Below are positions 1-12,122 of a stretch of DNA of 64,000 bases, one piece after another. The notes under the pieces were generated by a model, which made no database searches, had not been told where the DNA came from, and was given only the letters and a program-made list of their open reading frames with translations. The translations under genes were made by a program, and so were the position numbers. The stretch comes from Agromyces lapidis (GTDB taxonomy: Bacteria; Actinomycetota; Actinomycetes; Actinomycetales; Microbacteriaceae). Location of the stretch: assembly GCF_009749405.1 (NCBI RefSeq), contig NZ_WBIQ01000005.1, positions 310,001 through 374,000 on the forward strand. The letters run 5' to 3'. Position 1 is the first letter of the stretch. Each line of letters starts with the position of its first letter.

Positions 1-258
1 ATCGGTTCCGAGCAGGCCCAGGCATCCGAGTCGATCGACGCGATCCTGACCGGTGACGACACCGTCGTCTCGCTGAAGCCGCAGTTCCTCCTCGACGGCC
101 TCGGCGCCGTGCACTCCGAGTTCGTTCGGATCTCGTTCACGAAGACCGAGAACCCGAACAAGCCCGGCCCGGTGCTCATCACGAGCCAGACCTCGCGCGA
201 GCAGGCAGGCGCCGACAGCTACCGGTACCTGCTGCAGCCGAACCTGCTGCTGCGCTGA
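1..258 (+). CDS. dnaN: DNA polymerase III beta clamp, C-terminal part
   Basis: The reading frame is open from the first base and ends with TGA at 256-258, giving the last 85 residues of the sliding clamp that tethers DNA polymerase III to DNA. The tail reads SYRYLLQPNLLLR, close to the usual beta-clamp ending around the MP(M/V)R/LLR C-terminus, and it lies directly before recF as in most actinobacteria. The 5' part is outside the window, so domains I and II are not visible. A hairpin follows the stop. Confidence 0.93.
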   Translation: MGSEQAQASESIDAILTGDDTVVSLKPQFLLDGLGAVHSEFVRISFTKTENPNKPGPVLITSQTSREQAGADSYRYLLQPNLLLR

Positions 259-279
259 CCCGCGGGGGCGGCGCGACGT

Positions 280-310
280 CGACTCGATCTCCACGACCGG
301 GGTCGAGTCG
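280..310 (+). terminator. Hairpin after dnaN
   Basis: Arms 280-289 and 301-310 pair over 10 bp (8 bp perfect CGACTCGA/TCGAGTCG, then a wobble and a G-C pair) around an 11-base loop, followed by GCTTTCGT. It probably ends the dnaN transcript or attenuates read-through into recF. There is no long T tract. Confidence 0.5.
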
Positions 311-405
311 GCTTTCGTCCGGTCGATGAACGGGTGGATGCCACGTGCCGCGCTGTCGGCGGGCGCCGGTAGCGTAGGCGTGGTCGAACGAGAGGAGCGG
401 TGCCC

Positions 406-1656
406 GTGCACGTCGCCCGACTCTCCCTCACCGACTACCGCAACTACGAGCGCGCCGAGCTCGAGCTCGGGCCGGGCGCGACGGTGCTCGTGGGCCGCAA
501 CGGCCAGGGCAAGACCAACCTCGTCGAGTCGATCGGCTACCTCGCCACGCTCGGATCGCACCGCGTCTCGGGCGACCAGGCGCTGATCCGGGCGGGCGCC
601 GATGCCGCGATCGTCCGGGCGCTCCTCGCCCACGGCGACCGCGAGCTGCTCGTCGAGTTGCAGCTCAACCGCCAGGGTGCCAACCGGGCGCAGCTCAACC
701 GCTCGCCCGTGAAGACCCGCGAACTGCCGCGCTACGCGCACAGCGTGCTGTTCGCCCCCGAAGACCTCGCGATCGTCCGCGGCGAGCCGGGGGTCCGTCG
801 GCGCATGCTCGACGAGCTCCTCGTGCAGCGCACCCCGCGGCTCGGCGGGGTCATGGCCGACTACGAGCGCGTGCTGAAGCAGCGCAACACCCTGCTGAAG
901 AGCGCTCGCGCCCGGGGCCTCGCGGCCGAGAAGCTCACGACGCTCGACATCTGGGACGAGCGGCTGATCGCGCTCGGCTCGGAGCTCATCGACCAGCGGC
1001 TCGCGCTCATCGCCGAACTCGGCGATCCGGTGGCGGCCGCCTACCACTCGATCGTCGATGCCGATCACCGTCCCGAGCTCCGGGCCGTGCTCTCGATCGA
1101 CGGCGGCGACGCAGAGGGCGACGAAGGCGGTGTCGACGCGAGTCCGAGCGCGTCGGGCACGGCTCCGTCGACGTCGTCGACCGCCGAGCGCTTCGCCGCC
1201 GCGCTCGGCGCGCTGCGCGGCAAAGAGCTCGAGCGGGGCGTCACCCTCGTGGGCCCGCACCGCGACGACGTCCTCCTCCTCCTCAACGGGCTGCCGGCGA
1301 AGGGCTACGCCAGTCACGGCGAGTCCTGGTCGTTCGCCCTGGCCCTCCGCCTCGCCTCGGCCGAGCTGCTCCGCCGCGACTCGAGCACCGGCGACCCCGT
1401 CCTCGTGCTCGACGACGTCTTCGCCGAGCTCGATCGCTTGCGACGCGAGCGGCTCGCGACCGCGATCGCGGGCTTCGAGCAGGTGCTCGTCACGGCGGCG
1501 GTCCTCGAAGACGTGCCGTCGCCCCTCGTCGCGCGTATCGTGCACATCGAGTCGGGGCGCATCGTCGAAGCCGCGCAGACGAACGACCTCGACGTCGACG
1601 CTCGGTCCGACGTCGGCGAGGCATCCGATCGAGAAGGCGACCATGCCGATGGCTGA
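406..1656 (+). CDS. recF: DNA replication and repair protein RecF
   Basis: RecF is an SMC/ABC-like ATPase that loads RecA at single-stranded gaps. The protein opens HVARLSLTDYRNYERAEL, the usual RecF start, has a Walker A GRNGQGKT at about residues 30-37, LSGG-equivalent ESWSFALALRLAS and Walker B LVLDDVFAELD near residues 328-340. I chose GTG at 406 because AGGAG at 393-397 sits 8 bases before it; GTG at 400 is only 2 bases away. The segment near residues 225-255 (GDAEGDEGGVDASPSASG) is a low-complexity insertion, and the C-terminal 30 residues are acidic, making it longer than the usual 370-400 residues. Its end overlaps the next start by 14 bases. Confidence 0.95.
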   Translation: MHVARLSLTDYRNYERAELELGPGATVLVGRNGQGKTNLVESIGYLATLGSHRVSGDQALIRAGADAAIVRALLAHGDRELLVELQLNRQGANRAQLNRSPVKTRELPRYAHSVLFAPEDLAIVRGEPGVRRRMLDELLVQRTPRLGGVMADYERVLKQRNTLLKSARARGLAAEKLTTLDIWDERLIALGSELIDQRLALIAELGDPVAAAYHSIVDADHRPELRAVLSIDGGDAEGDEGGVDASPSASGTAPSTSSTAERFAAALGALRGKELERGVTLVGPHRDDVLLLLNGLPAKGYASHGESWSFALALRLASAELLRRDSSTGDPVLVLDDVFAELDRLRRERLATAIAGFEQVLVTAAVLEDVPSPLVARIVHIESGRIVEAAQTNDLDVDARSDVGEASDREGDHADG

Positions 1657-2140
1657 GGCATCTGAGGCATCCCGGGTCTACCGGCACTTCCGCGAGATCT
1701 TCGGCGGAGAGCCCCGGTTGCGTACCGGGCGTGCGACGAGGGTGCGCACTCGCGACGACGGCGAGAACCAGCCGTTCACCCCGGGTCGCGACCCGAAGGC
1801 GCTCGGCGCGACGCTCGACGGACTGAGCGCGCAGCTCGGCTGGACGGGGCCGCTGTCGCAGCACGACGTGCTCGCCTCATGGGCCGAGATCGTCGGCGAG
1901 GAGACCGCGCGGCACTCCGAGGCGATCGCGATCGAGGGCGGCGTGCTGCAGGTGCGCTGCGAGTCGACGGCATGGGCGACCCAGCTCAGGCTGATGCGCA
2001 CGCAGCTCGTCACCGAGATCGTCTCGCGGTACCCGGGGGCGGGCGTCGAGACCATCCGCTTCCAAGGGCCAGACGCCCCCACCTGGAAAAAGGGCCCCAG
2101 ATCGGTTCCAGGGCGCGGTCCGCGCGATACCTACGGCTGA
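1643..2140 (+). CDS. DciA-like DUF721 protein
   Basis: A 165-residue DUF721 protein, the family that includes DciA, an ancestral loader or assistant of the replicative helicase DnaB. The C-terminal half (residues 55-145) has the conserved W.EIVG ... H.....EGGVLQVRCESTAWATQLRLM pattern of the family. The first 50 residues are a charged, probably flexible N-terminus. ATG 1643 overlaps the recF end by 14 bases, with GAGAAGG at 1631-1637 as a ribosome site; a second in-frame ATG lies at 1649. Position between recF and gyrB is the standard actinobacterial one. Its helicase-loader role here is inferred from the family. Confidence 0.88.
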   Translation: MPMAEASEASRVYRHFREIFGGEPRLRTGRATRVRTRDDGENQPFTPGRDPKALGATLDGLSAQLGWTGPLSQHDVLASWAEIVGEETARHSEAIAIEGGVLQVRCESTAWATQLRLMRTQLVTEIVSRYPGAGVETIRFQGPDAPTWKKGPRSVPGRGPRDTYG

Positions 2141-2161
2141 CAAGGCCAAAACGGTCACTGA

Positions 2162-6882
<4,721 letters not shown>

Positions 6883-6890
<8 letters not shown>

Positions 6891-7287
6891 CGTCGCCGAG
6901 AAGCTGGCCCGCAAGTCGAGCAAGCGCGCCCCGGCCAAGCAGGTGCGCCTGCGGCTGGTCTACGTCGACTTCTGGTCGGCCGTGAAGCTGTCGTTCCTCG
7001 TGGCCGTCTGCCTCGCCGTCGTGTCGATCGTCGCGACCTTCCTCATCTGGACGGTGCTCAACTCGACCGACGTGTTCGCGAAGCTCAACGAGCTCGTGAA
7101 GGACGTGGCCGGCACCGGTGGCGACCTGTCGTCGATCCTGTCGCTCGGCAACGTGATGGGCTTCTCGGTCGTCGCTGCGCTGCTGAACCTCGTCGTGACG
7201 ACCGCGCTCGGCGCGATCGTGGCGGTGCTCTACAACCTCAGTGTGAAGATCACCGGCGGCATCCTGGTCGGGTTCACGAACAACTAG
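6883..7287 (+). CDS. DUF3566 transmembrane protein
   Basis: A 134-residue membrane protein of the DUF3566 family, which in actinobacteria almost always follows gyrA. A basic N-terminal tail ([17 protein letters not shown]) is followed by one membrane segment at about 30-54 and a second near 95-122, joined by a stretch containing [16 protein letters not shown] 6883 overlaps the gyrA stop by 8 bases, so it is translationally coupled to gyrase. Function is unknown. Confidence 0.9.
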
Positions 7288-7299
7288 GCGCCCTGGGTG

Positions 7300-7314
7300 G
7301 GGCGCTGCGCGCCC
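7300..7314 (+). terminator. Weak hairpin after the gyrase operon
   Basis: GGGCGC (7300-7305) and GCGCCC (7309-7314) can pair around TGC, 13 bases after the DUF3566 stop. It is short and has no T run, so termination is only possible. Confidence 0.35.
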
Positions 7315-7386
7315 TGCCGATGGCCGAGTTCGGCTCGATTCGGATATTCCTGAACTCTCAGGTAGTCTGTCCTTCGGCCGAAACAC

Positions 7387-7460
7387 GGGGATATAGCTCA
7401 GGCGGTTAGAGCGCTTCGCTGATAACGAAGAGGTCCGAGGTTCAAGTCCTCGTATCCCCA
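7387..7460 (+). tRNA. tRNA-Ile (GAT)
   Basis: A 74-base cloverleaf: acceptor GGGGATA with TATCCCC plus discriminator A, D arm TAGCTCAGGCGGTTAGAGC, anticodon stem CTTCG/CGAAG with GAT at 7421-7423, and T arm CGAGGTTCAAGTCCTCG. The CCA end is not encoded. TAGTCT at 7363-7368 may be the -10 of its promoter, with TTCGGA (7339-7344) as a poor -35. Confidence 0.97.
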
Positions 7461-7503
7461 CTCTGAAAATTCCACAACACCACGGATGCCTCGCATCCGG
7501 CCC

Positions 7504-7576
7504 GGGGCCTTAGCTCAGTTGGTAGAGCGCCTGCTTTGCAAGCAGGATGTCAGGAGTTCGAATCTCCTAGGCTCCA
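7504..7576 (+). tRNA. tRNA-Ala (TGC)
   Basis: A 73-base cloverleaf: acceptor GGGGCCT with AGGCTCC plus discriminator A, anticodon stem CCTGC/GCAGG with TGC at 7537-7539, and T arm AGGAGTTCGAATCTCCT. It lies 43 bases after tRNA-Ile and is probably co-transcribed. The Ile-Ala pair after gyrA is a common actinobacterial arrangement. Confidence 0.97.
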
Positions 7577-7669
7577 CTCCAGAAAAACACCTCCCTCGCG
7601 CTGCAGCATTCGATACTGTTGGCTCAACCCGGTGATCTTGCCGCGGTATCGCCGTCAGGGGGAATCTAC

Positions 7670-8059
7670 ATGGCATTCGACACCAACTTCTGGGATGTCT
7701 TCAGCGGTCTGTTCGGCTTCTTCGTCTTCGTCGCCTATCTGGTGGCGCTCTTCTCGGTCATCGCCGATCTGTTCCGCGACCCGAAGCTCGCCGGTTGGGC
7801 GAAGGCGATCTGGCTGCTGTTCCTGATCTTCGTGCCGTTCATCACGGTGCTCGTGTACCTGATCGCTCGCGGCAGCAGCTTCGCGGCCCGCGAGAACGCC
7901 CGGCGCAGCGCGTATCACGAGTACATCGACGACCACGGCGACGTGTCGGCGTACAACCCGAATGACGAGGTCGCGAGGGCGCAGGGCCTCGGTGGCGACC
8001 CGACGATCAGCGGCGCGCAGTTCGACGAGGTGCAGCGCGACTCGATGCGCGAAGGCTGA
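7670..8059 (+). CDS. Small membrane protein with PLDc_N-type domain
   Basis: A 129-residue protein with two membrane helices at about 12-34 and 46-67; the second carries the WAKAIWLLFLIFVPFITVLVYLIARG pattern typical of the phospholipase-D N-terminal (PLDc_N) domain found alone in many actinobacterial membrane proteins. The remaining 60 residues are a soluble acidic tail ending in a short-helix pattern (ISGAQFDEVQRDSMREG) that resembles SHOCT-like tails. AGGGGGA at 7657-7663 precedes ATG 7670 by 6 bases. No catalytic motif is present; the function is unknown. Confidence 0.82.
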   Translation: MAFDTNFWDVFSGLFGFFVFVAYLVALFSVIADLFRDPKLAGWAKAIWLLFLIFVPFITVLVYLIARGSSFAARENARRSAYHEYIDDHGDVSAYNPNDEVARAQGLGGDPTISGAQFDEVQRDSMREG

Positions 8060-8112
8060 GCCGCGCTCGGTGCGCTCGTGATCGATCCTGCTCACGCGGG
8101 TAGGGTGACGGG

Positions 8113-8556
8113 ATGGACATCCGCATCGCCGCGTATGGCGTGATCATCCGCGACGAGCACATTCTGCTCGCGCACTGGAACGAGCACGGCCGATCCGGCT
8201 GGACGCTGCCGGGTGGCGGTGTCGAGGGCAGCGAGCACCCGGTCCAGGCGGCGCGGCGCGAGATCGCGGAGGAGACCGGGTACGAGGCATCCATCGATCG
8301 CCTGCTCGGCATCGACACGATGGTGATCCCGGCGTCGAAGCGTCGGACGGGCGCAGCCCCGCTCTACGCGATGCGGGTGATCTACCGTGCGAGCGTCGTC
8401 GGCGGCGAACTGCGCGACGAGGTCGACGGTTCGAGCGATGAGGCGCGGTGGGTGCCGCTCGCGGAAGTCTCGACGCTGCACCGCGTGAGCCTGCTCGACA
8501 TCGCGCTGCGTCTGAACGCGGCGGAGCCGCCGGACGGGGTGCCGCCGACCGCATAG
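8113..8556 (+). CDS. NUDIX hydrolase
   Basis: A 147-residue NUDIX enzyme that would hydrolyse a nucleoside diphosphate linked to another group. The NUDIX box is canonical at residues 35-57: Gly35, Glu41, then REIAEETGY with Arg49, Glu50, Glu53 and Glu54 for metal binding. The fold covers the whole chain, so no extra domain indicates a substrate. ATG 8113 follows GGTGACGGG, a weak ribosome site. It faces the small reverse-strand gene that ends at 8723. Confidence 0.9.
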   Translation: MDIRIAAYGVIIRDEHILLAHWNEHGRSGWTLPGGGVEGSEHPVQAARREIAEETGYEASIDRLLGIDTMVIPASKRRTGAAPLYAMRVIYRASVVGGELRDEVDGSSDEARWVPLAEVSTLHRVSLLDIALRLNAAEPPDGVPPTA

Positions 8557-8722
8557 GGCCGCGACACGCTCGCCCCCGACGTCGAGGCTCCGGCCGCGAT
8601 GGCGGCCGAATCGTCGGCGACGGGGGCGAGGGCGGCGCAGTGCCGCGCGAACGGCGCCGCCGCGAGGGCGACGGCGCCGTCCGGTGCTGGGCTGGTCGTG
8701 ATGGCGTTCATGCGATCACGAC

Positions 8723-8971
8723 TCAGAGGTTGGGGCCGAGGAGGGCGATCCGCTGGAGATCGCCGGCACGGACCCGGTGCGCGAGCGCGGTGTTCTGCTG
8801 GCGCAGGAGCACGGCTTCGTGCGAGACGCGCTCGCTCTGTCGACGGCTCCACGCGATGAGTGCGAGGCCGGCGCGCAGGGCGATCCGCTCGTTGAGTCGG
8901 CGTGCCTGGGCACGCATGGCGATGGCCTGCCCGGAATCGGACTGACCGAGGGCGAGAGAACTGGTGTTCAC
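8723..8971 (-). CDS. Small hypothetical protein, 82 residues
   Basis: Starts at GTG 8971 with a good ribosome site (AAGGAAA, 6 bases upstream on the reverse strand) and ends at TGA 8723. The product, MNTSSLALGQSDSGQAIAMR..., has a probable helical core (RLNERIALRAGLALIAWSRRQSERVSHEAVLLRQQNTALAHRV) with a short hydrophobic patch ALRAGLALIAW. It is Arg-rich. I do not recognise a family. A strong ribosome site and actinobacterial codon use support coding. A promoter-like pair lies upstream at 9394-9423. Confidence 0.6.
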   Translation of the reverse strand: MNTSSLALGQSDSGQAIAMRAQARRLNERIALRAGLALIAWSRRQSERVSHEAVLLRQQNTALAHRVRAGDLQRIALLGPNL

Positions 8972-9269
8972 GTCGTTTCCTTCTTTGGGTGTGGTTGGGT
9001 GCACCGGTCGGTGCGGGGCGCCGATCGACCGGGTGGCCGAAGGCGTCGTCTGAGAGGGGTGAGCGCCGGCGCGGGAGCCTCGCAACACGTGCGGGGGAGC
9101 GTGCCGGGGAGCGCGGCTGAGCCGCGGGCCTTCGATCGGGCTGCTGGGCGACCCGGCGACCGTGTGATCGACTCGATCAGTCGATGACGGATGCCGCGGA
9201 TCGCAGCAGCTCACACCTCGAAGGCGGAATGGCAGTCGCGCACGAGAGACGCGTCGCCGGGGCGGAGAA
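8972..9269. other. Spacer between two small reverse-strand ORFs
   Basis: I see no convincing gene here. On the reverse strand the frame of the 82-residue protein stays open up to 9214, but that extension is Pro/Ser/Arg-rich, has no ribosome site and looks like non-coding GC-rich sequence. It could be the 5' leader of the 8723-8971 gene. Confidence 0.4.
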
Positions 9270-9344
9270 CTAGCAGGCCGGAGCGGTGAGGAGGATCACC
9301 GTTCGACCAGCGGTAAATGCTGGGGTGAAGATGTGCTTCATCAT
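9270..9344 (-). CDS. Possible 24-residue peptide
   Basis: A short ORF, MMKHIFTPAFTAGRTVILLT then APAC, stop TAG at 9270-9272. Its start ATG 9344 (or 9341) is preceded by AGAGGAG at 9353-9359 on the reverse strand, one of the best ribosome sites in the window, at 8-base spacing. The product is basic then hydrophobic and ends in Cys. A promoter-like element sits just upstream. It may be a leader peptide or small membrane peptide; the assignment rests on the ribosome site only. Confidence 0.4.
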   Translation of the reverse strand: MMKHIFTPAFTAGRTVILLTAPAC

Positions 9345-9393
9345 CGGGATCAACTCCTCTCTGTGGCTCTGGCGCGTTTCGCACCGGTCATTG

Positions 9394-9423
9394 ACACTAG
9401 CGGTGGATTCACACCGACCGCAA
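9394..9423 (-). promoter_or_regulatory. Candidate promoter for the small reverse-strand ORFs
   Basis: On the reverse strand TTGCGG (9418-9423) and TAGTGT (9394-9399) are 18 bases apart, a plausible sigma-70 type -35/-10 pair reading toward the 24- and 82-residue ORFs. The region is clearly less GC-rich than its surroundings. Confidence 0.45.
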
Positions 9424-9478
9424 GGCATTTCTTCAGATTCGTGAAAAATCAGTGCCGGCCCTGAGATCGCGGCGCGTC

Positions 9479-10219
9479 TCAGGCCTCGGACTCACCGACT
9501 GCAGTGGCTGCAGTGGCCGCCTCGGCCACGCGTTCGGCCGACTGGATGACGGCCTCGACGCCGAGCATGAACAGCTCGCGGTCCTCGAGGTCGACGAGAC
9601 GCGAGTTGATCGAGGTGATCAGCGGGTAGCGTCGAGGGTCGGCGAGGATGGGGCCCTCGAACCAGGGGCTCGGGGCGAACTCGTCTTCCATCACCCCTCG
9701 GTCGCGCTGCTCACCGCGGGCGCGGGCGATGCCCGCGGCACTGGAGAGCACGTGCGCGGCGAACAGCGCGTAATGGCGCACGAGGTCGTCGCCGCTGAGG
9801 CCGGCGCGGGTGAAGGCGTCGAGCATGAGTTCGACGGCGTCGAGTTCGCCTTGGCCGTGGGTGGTGAGCACGGTCGCCTCGACACCGATGGCCGGATGTT
9901 TCGCGAAGAGGTCGAGGGTCGCGATCGCCAGTTGCCGGAGTCGATCGCGCCAGGCTTCGGGCGGGGCCGTGACCGTCTGCAGGCCGCGGAGCGTCAAGGC
10001 GTCGAGGAGCGCCTCCATGAGCTGCTCCTTGTTGCGGAAGTGACGGTAGATCGCGGTCGGATCGGCGCCGAGGTGCGCCCCGAGCTCGCGCACCGAGAGC
10101 GACGACGAGGCGGCGGTCGCGGCGAGTTCGATCCCGGCGGCCACGATCGAATCGCGATCGAGCCGGGCCTTTCCCTGCCCGCCGTTCGCGCGGCGTCGTG
10201 GGGTGCTCGTCGTGGGCAT
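9479..10219 (-). CDS. TetR-family transcriptional regulator
   Basis: A 246-residue TetR repressor. After a basic tail (TPRRRANGGQGKARLDRDSIV) the helix-turn-helix lies at about 40-66 (LSVRELGAHLGADPTAIYRHFRNKEQLMEALL), followed by a helical ligand-binding domain of the TetR_C type. It is transcribed away from the amidohydrolase/ABC operon starting at 10417, and a perfect inverted repeat lies between them at 10331-10357. The simplest reading is an autoregulated repressor that releases the transport operon on binding its ligand; that is inferred from position. Confidence 0.9.
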   Translation of the reverse strand: MPTTSTPRRRANGGQGKARLDRDSIVAAGIELAATAASSSLSVRELGAHLGADPTAIYRHFRNKEQLMEALLDALTLRGLQTVTAPPEAWRDRLRQLAIATLDLFAKHPAIGVEATVLTTHGQGELDAVELMLDAFTRAGLSGDDLVRHYALFAAHVLSSAAGIARARGEQRDRGVMEDEFAPSPWFEGPILADPRRYPLITSINSRLVDLEDRELFMLGVEAVIQSAERVAEAATAATAVGESEA

Positions 10220-10330
10220 TCGCCCCTCCTCATCGGCTGCAGTGCCTCTTCATGCTGCCACGCCCGCGACCCCTGTGTCGCGATGACCTCGCAGGCGCGG
10301 CAGCCGGATCAGCATAACAATCGGATCAAG

Positions 10331-10357
10331 GGTGATGTCAACGCCGTTGACATCACC
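10331..10357. promoter_or_regulatory. Perfect inverted-repeat operator for TetR
   Basis: GGTGATGTCAAC (10331-10342) and its exact reverse complement GTTGACATCACC (10346-10357) flank GCC. A 12-3-12 perfect palindrome between a divergent TetR gene and its neighbour operon is a strong operator candidate. TTGACA (10347-10352) inside the right arm could also be the -35 of the forward promoter, with CTAACG (10369-10374) as a -10 at 16-base spacing, so repressor binding would block RNA polymerase. Confidence 0.85.
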
Positions 10358-10416
10358 TCGGGTGCGGGCTAACGTCGCCTCGTCCGACCCATTCGATGAG
10401 GAAACGAGGAGCCGAC

Positions 10417-12102
10417 GTGCCAGCTGATGCGGTGTTCACCGGGGGAGCAGTCTTCACAGGGACGGGGCAGCCCTTGCAGGGTCGTGCCGTCGTGGTGACG
10501 GGCGGCGTCATCACCGCGATCGTGGACGAGGCGGAGGCATCCGCCTTCATCGATGACGACACGCGAGTGGTCGAGCTCGGCGGCGCCCTGCTCAGCCCCG
10601 GCTTCCAGGACGCGCACATCCACCCCGTCGGCGGCGGCGTCGAGCTGCTGCAGTGCAACCTCACCGAAGCGGGCGACGCCGACGAGGCCGTTGCGATGAT
10701 CGCGGCCTACGCCGCGGCGAACCCCGACGAGCCGTGGATCCTCGGGGGCGGCTGGTCGATGGATCACTTCCCGGGCGGCGCGCCCGTGCGCGCACTGCTC
10801 GACGCGGTCGTGCCCGACCGGCCGGTGCTGCTCGCGAGCCGCGACCACCACAGCGCCTGGGCGAACACCGCGGCGATGCGGATCGCCGGCATCGACGCAG
10901 ACACCCCCGACCCCGAAGACGGCCGCATCGAACGCGAGAGCGACGGACACCCTGCCGGCACCTTCCACGAAGGTGCCGCGGAGCTCTTCGCCGAGGTGCG
11001 GCCCTCGAACGACCCCGAACTCGTCTACCGAGGACTCCTCCGCGCGCAGGAGGAGCTCATCGCCCTCGGCATCACGGGATGGCAGGACGCCCTCATCGGC
11101 TCCGCCGCGGGCGTGCCCGACGCGTACGCTGCGTACCTCCGTGCGCTCGACGAGGGCGCCCTCAAGGTGCACGTCGTCGGAGCGCAGTGGTGGGAGCGCT
11201 CGGGCGGCCTCGAGCAGGTCGCCGAGATGGTGCGACGCCGCGAGGAACTGCGCGCCCTCGGCCACGGCGACCGGTTCACCCTCGGCGCCACGAAGATCAT
11301 GGTCGACGGCGTCGCCGAGAACCAGACGGCGGCGATGCTGACGCCCTACCGCGACGCGCACGGCCACGACACGCACAACCACGGGCTCTCGTTCGTCGAT
11401 CCGGCGATGCTCGCCGAAGCGGTCACGGCGCTCGACGCCGAGGGTCAGCAGGTGCACATGCACGCGCTCGGCGATCGTGCCGTGCGCGAGGCGCTCGACG
11501 CCGTCGCGGCCGCCCGCGCCGCGAACGGGCCGAGCGATGCGCGCCACCACCTCGCGCACCTCCAGATCGTCGCCGAAGCCGAGACGGCGCGGTTCGCGGC
11601 GCTCGACGCGGTCGCGAACCTGCAGATGCTGTGGGCCACCCACGAGGACCAGATCGACGAGCTGACCCTGCCGTTCCTGCAGGACGGCCAGGAGGCGCGG
11701 CAGTACCCGTTCGGCGATCTCGTCCGCGACGGCGCGCGACTCGCGGCCGGCAGCGACTGGCCCGTCTCGACGGCCGACCCGATCGCCGCGATCCACATCG
11801 CGGTCACCCGCGTCGCGCCCGGCGTCGACGCGGGCCCGCTCGGAGGCGCGCAGCAGTGCCTCGAGCTCGCCACGGCGCTGGCCGCCTACACCTCCGGCAC
11901 CGCCTACGTGAACCACCGCGATCACGACACCGGGTACATCCGCGAGGGGTACCTCGCGAACCTCGTCGTGCTCGAACCCGATCCCTTCACCGTTCCCGCC
12001 GAGGAGATCCATCGCACGACGGTCGCCTCGACGTGGATCGAGGGTGAAGCGGCCTACCACCGCGACGCCCTGCCCAGCACCGTCCCGTCCCTCACCGCCT
12101 GA
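10417..12102 (+). CDS. YtcJ-like metal-dependent amidohydrolase
   Basis: A 561-residue enzyme of the amidohydrolase superfamily, Amidohydro_3/YtcJ group, which hydrolyses C-N bonds in amide or N-formyl type compounds. Visible metal-site features are DAHIHP with His67 and His69, HMHALGDRAVREAL, HHLAHLQIV, and the final metal-binding Asp in AAGSDWPVSTADP. There is no signal peptide, so it acts in the cytoplasm on imported substrate. I chose GTG 10417 because GAGGAG (10406-10411) is 5 bases before it; ATG 10396 is in frame but lacks a ribosome site. It is the first gene of the operon with a peptide-type importer, which probably supplies its substrate. Confidence 0.9.
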   Translation: MPADAVFTGGAVFTGTGQPLQGRAVVVTGGVITAIVDEAEASAFIDDDTRVVELGGALLSPGFQDAHIHPVGGGVELLQCNLTEAGDADEAVAMIAAYAAANPDEPWILGGGWSMDHFPGGAPVRALLDAVVPDRPVLLASRDHHSAWANTAAMRIAGIDADTPDPEDGRIERESDGHPAGTFHEGAAELFAEVRPSNDPELVYRGLLRAQEELIALGITGWQDALIGSAAGVPDAYAAYLRALDEGALKVHVVGAQWWERSGGLEQVAEMVRRREELRALGHGDRFTLGATKIMVDGVAENQTAAMLTPYRDAHGHDTHNHGLSFVDPAMLAEAVTALDAEGQQVHMHALGDRAVREALDAVAAARAANGPSDARHHLAHLQIVAEAETARFAALDAVANLQMLWATHEDQIDELTLPFLQDGQEARQYPFGDLVRDGARLAAGSDWPVSTADPIAAIHIAVTRVAPGVDAGPLGGAQQCLELATALAAYTSGTAYVNHRDHDTGYIREGYLANLVVLEPDPFTVPAEEIHRTTVASTWIEGEAAYHRDALPSTVPSLTA

Positions 12103-12122
12103 CCCCTGAGGAGAACACCCGC

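Noticed and set aside
1-258. Possible oriC near the window start
   Set aside because: dnaN begins before base 1 and oriC is expected upstream of dnaN, so it is outside the window.
8382-8711. Reverse ORF after the 82-residue gene (MNAITTSPAPDGAVALAAA...)
   Set aside because: It starts 11 bases after the stop at 8723 but has no ribosome site and runs 175 bases into the NUDIX gene on the other strand.
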